64,000 nt of DNA, from the NCBI GenBank assembly GCA_016169945.1, contig JADLSH010000216.1, positions 340,501 to 404,500 on the forward strand, read 5' to 3'. The stretch is from Trachythela sp. YZ-2020. Its lineage: Eukaryota > Cnidaria > Anthozoa > Malacalcyonacea > Clavulariidae. The position numbers and the translations under genes were made by a program. The notes below the pieces were generated by a model, which ran no database searches, had not been told where the DNA came from, and was given only the letters and a program-made list of their open reading frames with translations. Below are positions 10,877-22,371 of the stretch, piece by piece. The stretch's first letter is position 1. Each line of letters begins with the position of its first letter.

Positions 10877-11530
10877 GTAATAGTCAATAGACCATGTATT
10901 TATAATTTGATCTTATGTTGTCTTTAAAAAGTAGTAAAGTTAAAATAAGCAAGCTGATACTAAATGACCGGGTTTTTCTCAAATAGTAGCCCCAGAGGCG
11001 ACTGTAATGCAACATTGGCGGGACCGTGCGGGTGATAAATCATCAGTGCATGTCATGTTTATTACAATTGCCACTTGTACAGCTATTTCAATTAAGGTTG
11101 TCACAGGCAATAGTCAAATGTACAATCCAAGCGCGAACAGCAAGATGGGTATATCATATTTTCATATTTTTTAGCCAATGAAGTAGCCTATGACAATACG
11201 GTTCTTTTTTGTTTTGGCAATTCCCAGAGGTATACATGCATGCTTTTCTGGGTTTATATTTAATTTGTCGGCGACAACGCGTACAGAAATTTACAAATTG
11301 GCGACAAATGGTTGAAGTTTGTAAGTAATAAGTTGCTTCTTTCACTTCCAATCCTATTATTTCTGTCAAGAAAGTAGTTCTCCACCGTAAGTCTTGTCTG
11401 TAAGCCTATGCATAGAGTATTCTTTGATATATCAAGCGATTGATATTAAAGAGCTGATTTACTTCTTTATATGCAAATATGATAAATGCTCGCCACTGCA
11501 ACCTATAATACGCCCTTAGTGGCGTAAATA

Positions 11531-11631
11531 CAAGTGGGGCAAATACAATGGTAATAACATTATTTCGTTCCAATGGGAATACTTGTCCCTAGGGTCATGC
11601 TATTGTTGCTCTATTGTGTTTGCCCCACTTG
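11531..11631. repeat. segment between CAAGTGGGGCAAA inverted repeats, orientation 1 (unit A)
   Basis: Bounded by CAAGTGGGGC and GCCCCACTTG. The 80-base centre (ATACAATGGTAATAACATT ... CCCTAGGGTCATGCTATTG) is the reverse complement of the centre at 49331-49416 and 61389-61475. Confidence 0.75.
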
Positions 11632-11639
11632 GCAAGATG

Positions 11640-11985
11640 GCGTCGCGAACCCCGAAAAGGCGTATATATTTTAGCCTAAAAATATCTCATTCTCATTATA
11701 CTCTGCACTTGGATTGTACATTTGACTATTGCTTTTGACAACCTTAATTGAAACAGCTGTATCTATTATTTCATGCATGGTACACTTGAAAGAACGGAGT
11801 GCTAAGCATCTTCTTGGGAGGGTGAGTTCAAGTGAAAGTGTAATATACACTGACTTGATTTATACTACGTCGGAAATTTTCTTCAAAATCTTTATTATGG
11901 AAATAGAATGAAAATGACAATTAGTATAGAAATTATACTTATTCCATGCCAATTGCCAGTGGGTTTTCCCCGTCACGTGACAAAA
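11640..11985. other. unit A spacer differing from D and E
   Basis: No gene seen. Up to about 11,810 it matches D and E; after GTGCTAAGCAT it diverges from them completely until the inverted segment begins. Confidence 0.4.
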
Positions 11986-11997
11986 TTCTAGAATCGT

Positions 11998-12310
11998 TAA
12001 CGTGCAACCTATAAAGCTGGCTGTTCAATATGTTTTGTATGTCATTATAACAAGTATTCATAACAAATTTGAAGTCGATACAATTATTCTGTCGCGAGTT
12101 AAGAAGGTTTGAATAATTCTTATTGCTGACGTCAGCATTATTTTCAAATGCCGTTGAAAGCTATGTTTTTTAACAAACCTAACGCGAAAAACCTATTTTA
12201 GCTTTTAAAAGCAATATATAGTATCATAGTAAACAGAATATAGACATATGTAATAAAACACATCGTTTCTCGAGCATTTGCTCTTTGGCCGCCATGTTGA
12301 AAGGCAAAAA
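11998..12310. other. segment inverted relative to units D and E
   Basis: TGCAACCTATAAAGCTGGCT near 12,003 and GGCCGCCATGTTGAAAGGCA near 12,287 occur as reverse complements, in reversed order, at 50,905-50,925 and 50,024-50,045 in D, and likewise in E. The A version is shorter: about 600 bp of the D/E segment is missing. An inverted repeat (TTGAAAGGCA / TGCCTTTCAA) sits at the 12,300 end. Confidence 0.75.
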
Positions 12311-12344
12311 TTCCAACACGGCTGCCTTTCAACATATAATAACA

Positions 12345-13073
12345 AAGGTAGTGGCATATCATATATTAGCATATTTTCGTTTTTCATTCACAATAATGGC
12401 AAATCATGTAATCGTGTAATGGTGCACACTATACCATGCTCAGATCTTTGATTGATAAACAGTAATATACTGACTATATATCATTATAGTCAGTATATAA
12501 TATCATTATTGTCTCCTCCACGATGTTATGTGTGTGATTGTGTGTTTGTCTGTAAGAACAGTAACTCAAAAACTATAGTTGAACAATCTTGACATGGAGT
12601 TAATGCAGAGGCCTCACCACGGGATGGACTGGGGTGTAGAAAACATTAGGCGAGTACAAACCATGTCTTGGTGTAGTACAAGTTGAATTAAGATATTGAG
12701 TTGGTAAAATACTCGCCAAACAAATTGTATTTCTCGAAATATGATGGTGTTGTGAAAAAGTTCTCTTCATTTTCAGATTATATCATATTTTTCTCTTCAA
12801 TTTGAAAAGCAAAACTTTTGAAGTCCTACGTTTCGCGTCGTTCAGAATTTGTAAAATCTTAACCCAAAATGCAGGAAATGACAATTCAGGGACATAATAT
12901 TTTCTAACTACTAAATTTGGTCTTGCTTTCTTTGGGATGAAGAGAACTGCACGCGTAAGTAGTCACTTATTCTAATGGCGGAGGTACACTATGCAGTCTT
13001 GTCATGGATTGCTTTTAATGGGCAGCATTTGTCGTATTTTCGGTCACTCTAAACGGCGTCGTCACGAATATTT
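12345..13073. other. distal spacer of unit A, no gene
   Basis: Collinear again with D (51,033-51,594) and E (63,075-63,635) from ACTCAAAAACTATAGTTGAA onward. No coding sequence recognised. Confidence 0.5.
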
Positions 13074-13500
13074 TCCTGGGGGGGTGGGGGGTACGAACTA
13101 GTCCCCGGACTGAAAGGACCCTCTATTGCTTATAGAATGTGCAGTGATAAAAAAAATTTAGATATGACCCCCACTACAATAACCCTCCCTCCTCAAACAT
13201 GTTGTCCGATTGTCCTCAAGGTCTAGGCCACAATCTCTCGTGACCGCACTTTGGAAAATCAAAAACGAAAACACGTATTATGCAACAAAAGTTTATTTCT
13301 AAAACACAAAATGAACACAACTCTGTACATCTTTCTACATGTATAACGCTAGTAAATGAAATGTTTTCCAATCGTAATAATCCGTTTTATAACCAGGTAT
13401 CCTTTAACGAAGTTAGGTAGTTCATCCGTGGTATGGGAAGCACTATATGAAAGAAAACAAAAATTGTTAAATTCAAAGCTATCTGGACAATAGACCAATT
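13074..13500. repeat. unit-boundary segment (A/B junction)
   Basis: Contains TAGTCCCCGGACTGAAAGG, TTATGCAACAAAAGTTTATT and TAACGCTAGTAAATGAAATG, matching 4,900, 51,600 and 63,640. Confidence 0.8.
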
Positions 13501-14250
13501 CGTAATGTCAATGCACATCCAAATGACGCATTCTGCGTCGGGATAAAATTGCAGTTGAATCATAACATGTAGCTAAGACTGGAGGTTTTAAAATATGCAT
13601 ATCAAACTATTCAATTGTTCAATCATTCTTTGTGTTTTACAAACAGCCACAATACAACTACAATGTGATTTGAATGTGTAAAATTTGCTCAAAGAACAAT
13701 TAGCTTTCGCATTATTGACTAATCTTACATTACACAAAACTATTCCCTTATGTGCAACTTTCTATATATTTCTTTACACAGAGGACAAAGTATAGACGAC
13801 TTTCATAATACAGATGAGCCGTTTAAATATTCTTTTATGTGCATCTTAATAAGTCTCATTGACATCGTTCAGGTTAATCAATTCTATTCAATTTCAGTCA
13901 CAGAAACGAGGCTGATAAGGCTTATTAAGATGCACATAAAAGAATATTTAAACTCATCTGAATTATGAAAGTGGTCTATGTTGGTACGAAAAGGCATTGA
14001 ATATATGATTGACCAGTTGTTTACTTTAATATATGCATATTCATCATCTTCCAGACTTAGCTACATGTTATGATATCCCGACGCAGAACGTGTCATTTGG
14101 ATGCGCATTCGACGATACGCGTGCTTTCCCACCAGTCACCAGAAACTGTAAGAAACTCTTCTAACATGTCAGCAAGCCACAGTTAGAGTTGTGGTGGTCA
14201 CACCAATATGGCCGCTTCACTTATGCATAGCAAATGTACAATGCAGTATA
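13501..14250. other. 3' flank of copy B with a large imperfect palindrome
   Basis: ATGCACATCCAAATGACGCATTCTGCGTCGGGATAAAATTGCAGTTG at 13,510 recurs inverted around 14,060-14,105. A second inverted pair, TTCAGATGAGTTTAAATATTC and GAATATTTAAACTCATCTGA, lies at about 13,810-13,965. Unit D has the outer palindrome but lacks the inner pair. No gene seen. Confidence 0.5.
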
Positions 14251-14345
14251 AGTGAAATCTATCCCTTGTTGAAGGGTTTTTCTTGGATGGAGGTTTCGAG
14301 CGAAGCCGATATGTATTTCACAGCGGTTGCGAAAATGCTACTATA

Positions 14346-14419
14346 GGCCCTTCGAGCAGGAATAGATCCTACGGCCCTGCGAATCCGGTGAAGCGCTCTG
14401 ACCCTGAGCTACAGAGTCC
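14346..14419 (-). tRNA. tRNA-like pseudogene (unit B)
   Basis: Minus-strand GTAGCTCAGGGTCAGAGCG followed by GCAGGGCCGTAGGATCTATTCC. The T-arm has lost the consensus TTCRA, so it is more decayed than in A. Confidence 0.4.
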
Positions 14420-14462
14420 AGTTGCCAAGAGCCAAATACAAGTTCATGCACATATACTAGGG

Positions 14463-14876
14463 TGATGCCAGTCTATAGTACAGTTTAAGGGTAAACTCGG
14501 AACCTTTGATAATGGGGTTGCAAGACATCTTTAAGGCCGTTTTCCACTTCAAACGTAACGTTCCGTAGCATTTTCCTCTTTATCGAAGATCCGAAGTCAG
14601 TAGTTCTACCCGAGTGCTCAAGAAACAATGAAATACGCTACGTTACGGTACGGTACGATACCGTTCAGGCCGTTTTCCACTTCAAACGTATCGTATTTCT
14701 TTGTTTCCTGAGCACTCGGGCAGAACTAATGACTTCGACACAAAAGAAAATGCTACGATACCATACGATACGTTTGAAGTGGAAAACGGACTTTAAAGTG
14801 AAAAACAGTCTTGAGGCATTCCGTCCACCTCAGAGTGGTGACATAATAAACTAAACTAAATTTAGGATATTTACGG
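14463..14876. mobile_element. MITE-bearing insertion at the 3' end of the Cys-rich exon (unit B)
   Basis: A and E lack this ~410 bp. Within it, 14535-14792 is bounded by TTAA on both sides and by inverted ends CCGTTTTCCACTTCAAACG / CGTTTGAAGTGGAAAACGG, with an extra internal copy near 14,670. TTAA flanks suggest a piggyBac-like MITE. The insertion supplies the stop codon of copy B's ORF. Confidence 0.65.
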
Positions 14877-15212
14877 ATATATCCCTTACCCTTCTATATC
14901 TGCACACATTGCTGCAGGTATTTCCACATCGGTAACGAAGGTTGCTACATCGGGTGCAGAAGTTGGGTACATTTACACAGACTCGAACTCTGTATGGAAC
15001 TCTTTTTGTCTTCCACACGAAGCGAGGTCCATAAGGGATCTTGTATTTGTATTTGACGATTCTATATCTCGTCACCCAACGGCATACTTTCCTGCTACCA
15101 CATCGGACTCTTTTGCACACACGTCGGTTGCACCATTTGGCTGTGCATACACGTCTGCATCCACAGGCCTTGCACCAGAGTTTTCCTCTCCTGTATCGTC
15201 TGCATGCCAAAC
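14851..15212 (-). CDS. exon 4 of copy B: cationic Cys-rich mature domain
   Basis: Intact frame with all 15 cysteines of the core (motifs RRYRRGKLWC, CGCRRVC, KWCNRRVC, NVPNFCTRC). The Tyr/Arg linker is shorter than in A (KYKYKIPYGPRF) and the protein ends with VNILNLV because of the adjacent insertion. The ATTAAG|GTTTGGC acceptor is kept. Its own upstream exons are damaged, so it probably depends on copy C's exons to be expressed. Confidence 0.65.
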
Positions 15213-18200
15213 CTTAATACAAACTACATGTTACAATATGATATGAAGTCAAATTTGATCCAACATCTTGCAACATCAGTCAACGTTACCAAACATGACC
15301 CAACAATGTTGGACGATGTTGGATGAAAATTTTGAATTTCGTCAAACCTAATCCAACTTATGTCAAAATTACCAAACATGAAGCAACAATGTTGGATGAT
15401 TTGAATAAAAATTTTGAACTAAGTCAAACTTGATTCAACATCAGTCAACATTACCGTACATGACCCAACAGTGTTGGACGATGTTGAATGAAAATTTTGA
15501 TTTAAGTCAAACCTAATCCAACTTCAGTCAACATAGAAAGCATGACCCAACAATGTTGGACGATGTTGAATGAAAATTTTGATTTAAATCAAACCTAATC
15601 CAACTTCAGTCAACATGCAAATCAAGATCCAACAATGTTGGACGATGTTTAATGAAAATTTTGAAATCTAACTCAAAGCTGATTCAACTTCAGTCAACAC
15701 TACCAAACATGACCCAACAATGTTGGATGATGTTGAATGAACATTTTGAATTAAGTCAAACTTGATTCAACATCAGTCAACATTACCGAACATGATCCAA
15801 CAATGTTGGACGATGTTGAATGAACATTTTGATTTAAGTCAACATCAGTCAACATTTCCAAACATCCATCAATCAATGGTATCAATAAAACTAAATTGCA
15901 AATGCTGGTTTCCACAAAGGGCGTGTACAAACAATTTACTACTAAAATGTTCGCTAAATTTAAACTGCAGTAACTGTAAACGAAACCATACTATAAAAAA
16001 TTATACATAAAATATATTAACAACTACTAATCTCTCTTAACGTGTTTGAGTAGCATTTTTTCTCAAAAGATGACGGAAATTTGCTTTCCCTAGTAGCTCT
16101 TGGTTGGGCGTTCCATGTTGATGTCCCCATCAAACATAAAACTCCTTTTCATATTATTTGTGCGAGGCTGTGGTATTGAGCGCAGAGTTATCGAAATATC
16201 TCGTAGTATAATTTGTTACATTCTTATTGGTGAAAAGATGTGTAAGAGATTTAGGATCTATCTTATTCAACACTTTGAACATTAGTTTTGCTTTGGTATT
16301 TTTCTTTCCACAGCGAGTGTCTCCCATCCTAGCGCATTTAATACTACTTCATGATTTACATTGTTGCACATTCTTGTTATTATTACTCGACGTTTCTACC
16401 GAACTGGAAGTGAGTAGAATATATTAACATCCAGAAGGCGAATGGCCTTCGCTCGAACGTTTATATTTTTTATATTTTTCAGCTTGTTAGATCTTTCAAT
16501 CCATTTCTTGAATAATGTTCATCTCTGCCTACATTGAAACCCCATATTCTACATGTTAGCACATTGCAGTGTTTTAGTAGGGGACGAAAAGGACTCCGGT
16601 GAACAATGCTATATTGTTCAAATTGTATGTTAATTGAGATTCTTCTCGTTTCCTCTATCTTTATCGGTAAATGTTTATCGTTAAGTCTAGTGACTGTGGG
16701 ATTAGAACTCGGATAAATTATATTGGATGACGTTTCTCCTGGTGTTTCCACACCGAGCAAGCTGAAAAAATATTTGTCTGTCGTTTGTTGGTGATCAAAC
16801 CACTCAACAGTTTATACAATGACTCAACTCATGAGAGAAAGCATAGGAAGAATTTAGTATACAATAAAGGATAACCACACTTGTTTCTCTAGCGTATTTC
16901 CCAATCTCTTCCAATGAATATATTTAATATTCAAAAAGAAAAGTCAACAAGAAAAGAAGTGAAAACGATTGAAATATACTGACCTCGTTTCTCGGGCTCG
17001 TCATCAGCAACGTCTGTGGTTTCTTCTAAAGAAACGAACGTTATTTTTTTTCATTATTCTATACCTCTCATTATCCTATACCTCATTCTTTTATACCTAT
17101 TTTTACTGAATAACTCTACAGTCTTAAACTGTTCTTCTCAGTCGAGGTCCACTAAGGGCCATCCCCTGTTCGTGCATTGTCGCTGCAGGAAACAATTTAG
17201 ACTAAACTAACTTTATTTACACTAAAATAACTTTCTTTACACTATATAGCTCTATTAGTTATACATATTAGATAGCTCCGTCGGTTATGCTGGATAGCTC
17301 TGTCTCGATCGTTAGAGATCCTGTATATTACTGGAGGAAACCAGATCACCCCAAGAGAACATACGGTGCTTGGTCAAGTACAACTGAATGCACACGTTTC
17401 CCATGCAACTGAGGTAAAATTGTAATTAGACAACTAAATACTTCAGGAATTAAACCCCGTTCACGGTGGTGAAAGACACGTACACTAACCGTTGTGTCAC
17501 TATCGCGTTCTTACGTTTTAAAGTGCGGCATATCGGTAAATCTGAATGGTTCGTAATTGTGATTGATAATTAGATTTTGAAATCTACTTTTAGTCCATGT
17601 CATGCAAAGAATGGGAATAAAAATCGAACCACTGGAGATGCAACGCAAGTTAAAGATAGACAAGTTCAGGAAAAACAATTTCAGGTATAAATATTTGAAA
17701 GAGAAATGGTTGTTTACCTTCATCTTCTTCGGTCTCTTCATCTTCGTCTTCCTCATCAGCTTCCGTCTCTTCTTCGTCAGCTTGCTCTTCGTCAGCTTGT
17801 TCTTCGTCAGCTTCATCTTCGTCATCTTGTTCTTCGTCAGCTGCTACGTCAGCTGTCTCCGGCTGATCTTCCTTTTTGGGGCATCATCGACGGCGGGAGT
17901 CTCTTCTTCCGCGCGAGCCACTGTTTGTTAACGAATAAAGAAAAGTTAGTGGTTTTAACAAAATGAGACTGCAACTACTTAAATTCCCCCGAGTGTACAT
18001 TTCTAAAAATGTTAGAACAATCACTGAATTTTTGCATAAACACCGATGGTAAAGTAATTAGACAGCTTACTCGAATCTTTTGGTACTCACTATTTAAATA
18101 GGTATGAAATTATTCTAAGATCTTTTTCAGTCTGTTCATGCATTAAGGTTTAGAAAATGAAACCTCAATTGCTCTATCCCATTTGGTTCACAAACGTTTT

Positions 18201-21161
18201 ATGATTTGATATGTTTCCCATGATTTGAAAATGAATTAAACCCAGCTGTAAGCAGTAGAAATTTCGGTAAGATTACTGTCCATATGGTTGTTCTTAAGTT
18301 CTTATAATTCGGGACTTATATCTCATCGTTTTCTATCTATTAATGCTAAGCTTTAGCTAAAATACTTCGTTTCACCCTCTGAGGTAAATCGAAGGCCTTT
18401 GAAAAAAACTGTTTACAATGCAATCGCACATTTTCGAGCAAGAAAATCATCTGCAGTAACTGTAAGTCGCTACAACATTGACGATTCACGCACTTGGAAG
18501 ACTGTCTGTGTCAAATGCAACACAAGCAGAAGTCTCATCCGACCATTAACTTGCTGTTACTAAAGGGGCGTTTACACATTGCGATTTTGTCCTGTGCAGT
18601 TCGGGTTCTGGTGTATGAAATTCATATGACGCCAATTCCAGAAATCTGTATTGAGCTGAAATTTAAATGCACTATTTGACGCGTGCCTACTCGATCGCAT
18701 ACACCGAAATGCGAGTCGTACTCGGCGGATCGCGGTGTGTAAACGTACCTTAAATACCCTTATTTCTGTTTTCTATATTTAAATTTATAGTTTGTAAAGG
18801 GCCCACTGTAATTGGTGTTAAGCTGTTGTGGTGTCCCAGCTTCTTTTTTTATGTATATTGTTTGTCTTAGTGCAATTAATGTATGATGTTTGAAGCGAAG
18901 CACAATAAATAAATAAATAAAAAAGTGTTTTATTTATAAATAAATAAAAAACCTAATCCAACTTCAGTCAAACTTACCAAACATAAAGCAACAATGTTGG
19001 ATGATGTTGAATGAAAATTTTGAACTAAGTCAAACTTGATTCAACATCAGTCAACATTACCGTACATAACCCAACAGTGTTGGACGATGTTGAATGAAAA
19101 TTTTGATTTAATTTAATCAACATCAGTCAACATTACCAAACATCCATCAATCGATGATATCAATAAAACTATATTGCAAATGCTGGTTTCCACAAAGCGC
19201 GTGTACAAACAATTTACAACAAAAATGTTAGCTAAATTTCAACTAACTGTAAATGAAACTATACTATAAAAAAACTTATACATAAAATATATTAACAACT
19301 ATTAATCTCTCATAACGTGTTTGAGTAGCATTTTTTCTCAAAAGATGACGGAAATTTGCTTTCCCTAATAGCTTTTGACATGGCGTTCCATGTTGATGTC
19401 CCCATCAAACATGAAACTCCTTTTCATATTATTTGTGCGAGGCTGTGGCAAGAATTTAGTATACATTAAATGATAAACCACACTTGTTCCTCTAGCGTAT
19501 ATCTCAATCTCTTCCAATGAATACATTTTTCAAAAAGAAAAGTCAACAAGAGAAGAAGTGAAAACGATTGAAATATACTGACCTCGTTTCTCGGGCTCGG
19601 CATCAGCAACGTCTGTTGTTTCTTCTGAAGAAAAGAACGTTATTTTCTTTCATTATTCTATACCTCTTCAGGAAATAAACTTTATTTTTTACTGAATAAC
19701 TACAGTTTTAAACTATTCTTCTCAGTCGAGGTCCACTAAGGGCCATCCCCTGTTCGTGCATTGTCGCTGCAGGAAACAACTTTATTTACACTAAACTAAC
19801 TTTATTTACACTATATAGCTCTATTAGTTATATTCATTAGATAGCTCCATGGGTTATGCTAGATAGCTCTGTCTCGATCCTTAGAGATCCTGTATATTAC
19901 TGGAGGAAACCAGATCACCCCAAGAGAACATACGGTGTTTGGTAAAGTACAAATTATAATCAGACAACTAAATACTTCAGGAATTAAACTGTTCACGGTG
20001 GTGAAAGACACGTACACTAACTGCTGTGTCACTATCGCGTTCTTACGTTTTAAAGTGCGGCATATCGGTAAATCTGAATTGTTCATAATTCTGATTGATA
20101 ATTAGATTTTGAAATCTACTTTTAGTCCATGTCATGCAAAGAATGGTGAATGAAAATCGAACCACTGGAGATGCAATGCAAGTTCAAGATAGACAATTTC
20201 AGGCAAAACAATTTCAGGTATAATTATTTGAAAGAGAAATGGTTGTTTACCTTCATCTTCTTCGGTCTCTTCATCTTCGTCTTCCTCGTCAGCTTCCGTC
20301 TCTTCTTCGTCAGCTTGCTCTTCGTCAGCTTGTTCTTCGTCAGCTTGTTCTTCGTCATCTTGTTCTTCGTCAGCTGCTACGTCAGCTGTCTCCGACTGAT
20401 CTTCCATTTTTGGGGCATCATCGACGGCGGGGGTCTCTTCTTCCGCGCGAGCCACTGTTTGTTAACGAATAAAGAAAAGTTAGTGGTTTTAACAAAATGA
20501 GACTGCAACTACTTAAAATCCCCGGGTGTACATTTCTAAAACTGTTAGAACAATCACTGAATTTTTGCATAAACACCGATGGTAAAGTAATTAGACAGCT
20601 TACTCGAATCTTTTGGTACTTACTATTTAAATAGGTATGAAATTATTTTAAGATCTTTTTCAGTCTGTTCATGCATTAAGGTTTAGAAAATGAAACCTCA
20701 ATTACTCTATCCCATTTGGTTCACAAACGTTTTATGATTTGATATGTTTCCCATGGACGCAGTTTGAAAAGGAATTAAACCACAGCTGTAAGCAGTAGAA
20801 ATTTCGGTAAGATTACTGTCCATATGGTTGTTCTTAAGTTCTTATAATTCGGGACTTATATCTCATCGTTTTCAATCTATTAATGCTAAGCTTTAGCTAA
20901 AATACTTCGTTTCACCCTCTGAGGTAAATCGAAGGCCTTTGAAAAAAACTGTTTACAAGGCAATCGCACATTTTCGAGCAAGAAAATCATCTGCAGTAAC
21001 TGTAAGTCGCAGTAACTGTAAGTGTTGGTCTGGTGTGATGCTTTCCCAGCATACATAGCTCGATCCTCAATCATGCAACTGAGTGAAATGACAGCTTAGA
21101 ACTTACCAAAAACGCAGGCCGAAGCCAACAAAAGGAAACACAACAACGCAAAACTCTTCAT
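14851..21161 (-). CDS. possible composite B+C gene (promoter and exons 1-3 from C, exon 4 from B)
   Basis: Reading along the minus strand: C exon 1 at 21107-21161, C exon 2 at 20251-20454, C exon 3 at 19583-19624, B exon 2 at 17718-17920 (frameshifted), B exon 3 at 16984-17025, B exon 4 at 14851-15212. C has a TATA box, signal peptide, acidic exon and Lys-Arg site but no Cys-rich exon. B has the Cys-rich exon but no promoter or signal. Every exon is phase 1, so C exon 3 can join B exon 4 (or B exon 3 then exon 4) in frame if B exon 2 is skipped. Including B exon 2 would shift the frame. Whether it is spliced like this is inference; two separate pseudogenes is the alternative. Confidence 0.45.
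15235..15900. repeat. CCAACAATGTTGG minisatellite in intron 3 (unit B, longest array)
   Basis: About eight units of ~78 bp with CCAACARTGTTGGACGATGTTG, separated by GTCAAACCTAATCCAACTTC or GTCAAACTTGATTCAACATC. It is twice the length of the arrays in A, D and E. Confidence 0.85.
16050..16330 (-). mobile_element. LINE 3'-end remnant in intron 3 (unit B)
   Basis: Same remnant as at 6,540-6,830, with GGAGTTTTATGTTTGATGGG and GTGTTGAATAAGATAGATCC still visible on the minus strand. Multiple indels; no intact frame. Confidence 0.5.
16984..17920 (-). pseudogene. exons 2 and 3 of copy B, exon 2 frameshifted, exon 1 missing
   Basis: Exon 2 at 17718-17920 begins correctly (VARAEEETPAVDDAP) but at about 17,872 one base is missing relative to copies A, C, D and E (CCTTTTTGG instead of CCATTTTTGG), so the frame shifts and soon meets TAG. 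Exon 3 at 16984-17025 is intact, including the EKR site and both splice sites. Exon 1 is absent: similarity to the other units ends near 18,475 just before where it should be. Confidence 0.8.
18476..18950. mobile_element. nested insertions at the B/C junction: MITE plus SINE-like tail
   Basis: 18563-18751 has inverted ends AGGGGCGTTTACAC / GTGTAAACGTACCT next to TAA on each side, a PIF/Harbinger-like MITE pattern. 18,795-18,930 contains AAAGGGCCCACTGTAATTGG and a GAAGC...AATAAATAAATAAA tail similar to the 3' half of the SINEs at 48,736 and 60,793. This block replaces exon 1 of copy B and exon 4 of copy C. Confidence 0.6.
18951..19140. repeat. truncated CCAACAATGTTGG minisatellite (unit C)
   Basis: Two units and a remnant; its left edge coincides with the start of unit C, where exon 4 should be but is not. 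Sequence is closest to 22,876-23,060 of unit D. Confidence 0.8.
20251..21161 (-). CDS. exons 1 and 2 of copy C (signal peptide and acidic propeptide)
   Basis: Exon 1 at 21107-21161 is identical in peptide to copy A (MKSFALLCFLLLASACVF). Exon 2 at 20251-20454 has 68 codons, in frame, with four repeat units including one ADEEQ-to-DDEEQ change. Exon 3 follows at 19583-19624 with an AEPEKR site. Donors and acceptors are all GT/AG. No Cys-rich exon lies between exon 3 and the insertion at 18,950. Confidence 0.7.
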
Positions 21162-21234
21162 TGTTCTTCTGCTCTTCTTCAAACTGTTTCTTGTTTGGGT
21201 GCCAAGACCAAGTGAAGAACTGATAAAACTCGCG

Positions 21235-21244
21235 CCCTTATATA
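21235..21244 (-). promoter_or_regulatory. TATA box of copy C
   Basis: TATATAAGGG on the minus strand, a one-base variant of the TATAAAAGGG box in A and D, at the same distance from the ATG. Confidence 0.65.
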
Positions 21245-22008
21245 CTCTTTCTAAGACTGCATTTTGCAGAGCTCGCGATGTCGTTGCCATGGTTGCAATA
21301 TTACTGCGTATTCGTCAGCATTGTTAAAGCCAATATGCTGAGAGCATGTATTATTCTCAATTTCACATCCTGACCTCAAAGAAAACTTTGAATCATAACA
21401 AATTGCAGTTGAATCATAACATGTAGCTAAGACTGGAGGTTTTAAAATATGCATATCAAAGTATTCAATTGTTCAATCATTCATTTGTGTTTAACAAACA
21501 GCCACAATACAACTACATTGTGATTTGAATATGAAAAACGTAGCTCAAAGAACAATTAGCTTTCGTACGGTTGACTAATCTTACATTACACAAAACTATT
21601 CCCTTAAGTGCAACTTTCTAGATTTTGCTTTACACAGAGGAGAAAGTATATTGGTACGAAACGCATTGAATATATGATTGACCAGTTGTTTACTTTGATA
21701 TATGCATATTCATAATCTTCCAGACTTAGCTACATGTTATGATTCAACTGCAATTTTATCCCGACGCAGAACGTGTCATTTGGATGCGCAGTCGACATTA
21801 CGATTTGGTCTATACGCGTGCTTTCCCACCAATCACCAGAAACTGTAAGAACCTCTTCTAACATGTCAGCAAACCGCTTCATTTATGCATAGCAAATGTA
21901 CAATGCAGTCCTAGTGAAATCTATCCCTTGTTGAAGGGTTTTTCTTGGATGGAGGTTTCGAGCGAAACCGATACGTATTTCACAGCGGTTGCGAAAAATG
22001 CTACTATA

Positions 22009-22082
22009 GGCCCTTCGAGCAGGAATAGAACCTACGGCCCTGCGAATCCGGTGCAGCGCTCTGACCCTGAGCTACAAAGTCC
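22009..22082 (-). tRNA. tRNA-like pseudogene (unit D, best preserved)
   Basis: Minus strand: GTAGCTCAGGGTCAGAGCG, then CTGCACCGGATTCGCAG (anticodon-arm-like, 4 of 5 pairs) and GTAGGTTCTATTCCTGC (T-arm, 5 pairs with one G-T). Acceptor pairing is partial and position 33 is not T, so a working tRNA is unlikely. Confidence 0.5.
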
Positions 22083-22197
22083 AGTTGCCAAGTGCCAACC
22101 ACAAGTTCATGCACATATACTAGGGTGATGCCAGTCTATAGTACAGTTTAAGGGTAAACTCAGAACCTTTGTTAATGGGGCTGCAAGACATCTTTAA

Positions 22198-22330
22198 GGC
22201 CGTTTTCCACTTCAAACGTAACGTACCGTAGCATTTTCCTTTGTATCGAAGTCAGTAGTTCTACCCGAGTGCTCAAGAAACAATGAAATACGCTACGTTA
22301 CGGTACGATACGGTTAAAGTGGAAAACAGT
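22198..22330. mobile_element. deleted copy of the TTAA MITE (unit D)
   Basis: Same insertion as 14535-14792 with the middle lost: it starts TTAAGGCCGTTTTCCAC and resumes at AAAGTGGAAAACAGTC. Like B, unit D therefore has the early stop for exon 4. Confidence 0.6.
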
Positions 22331-22371
22331 CTTGAGGCATTCCGTCCACCTCAGAGTGGCGACATAATAAA

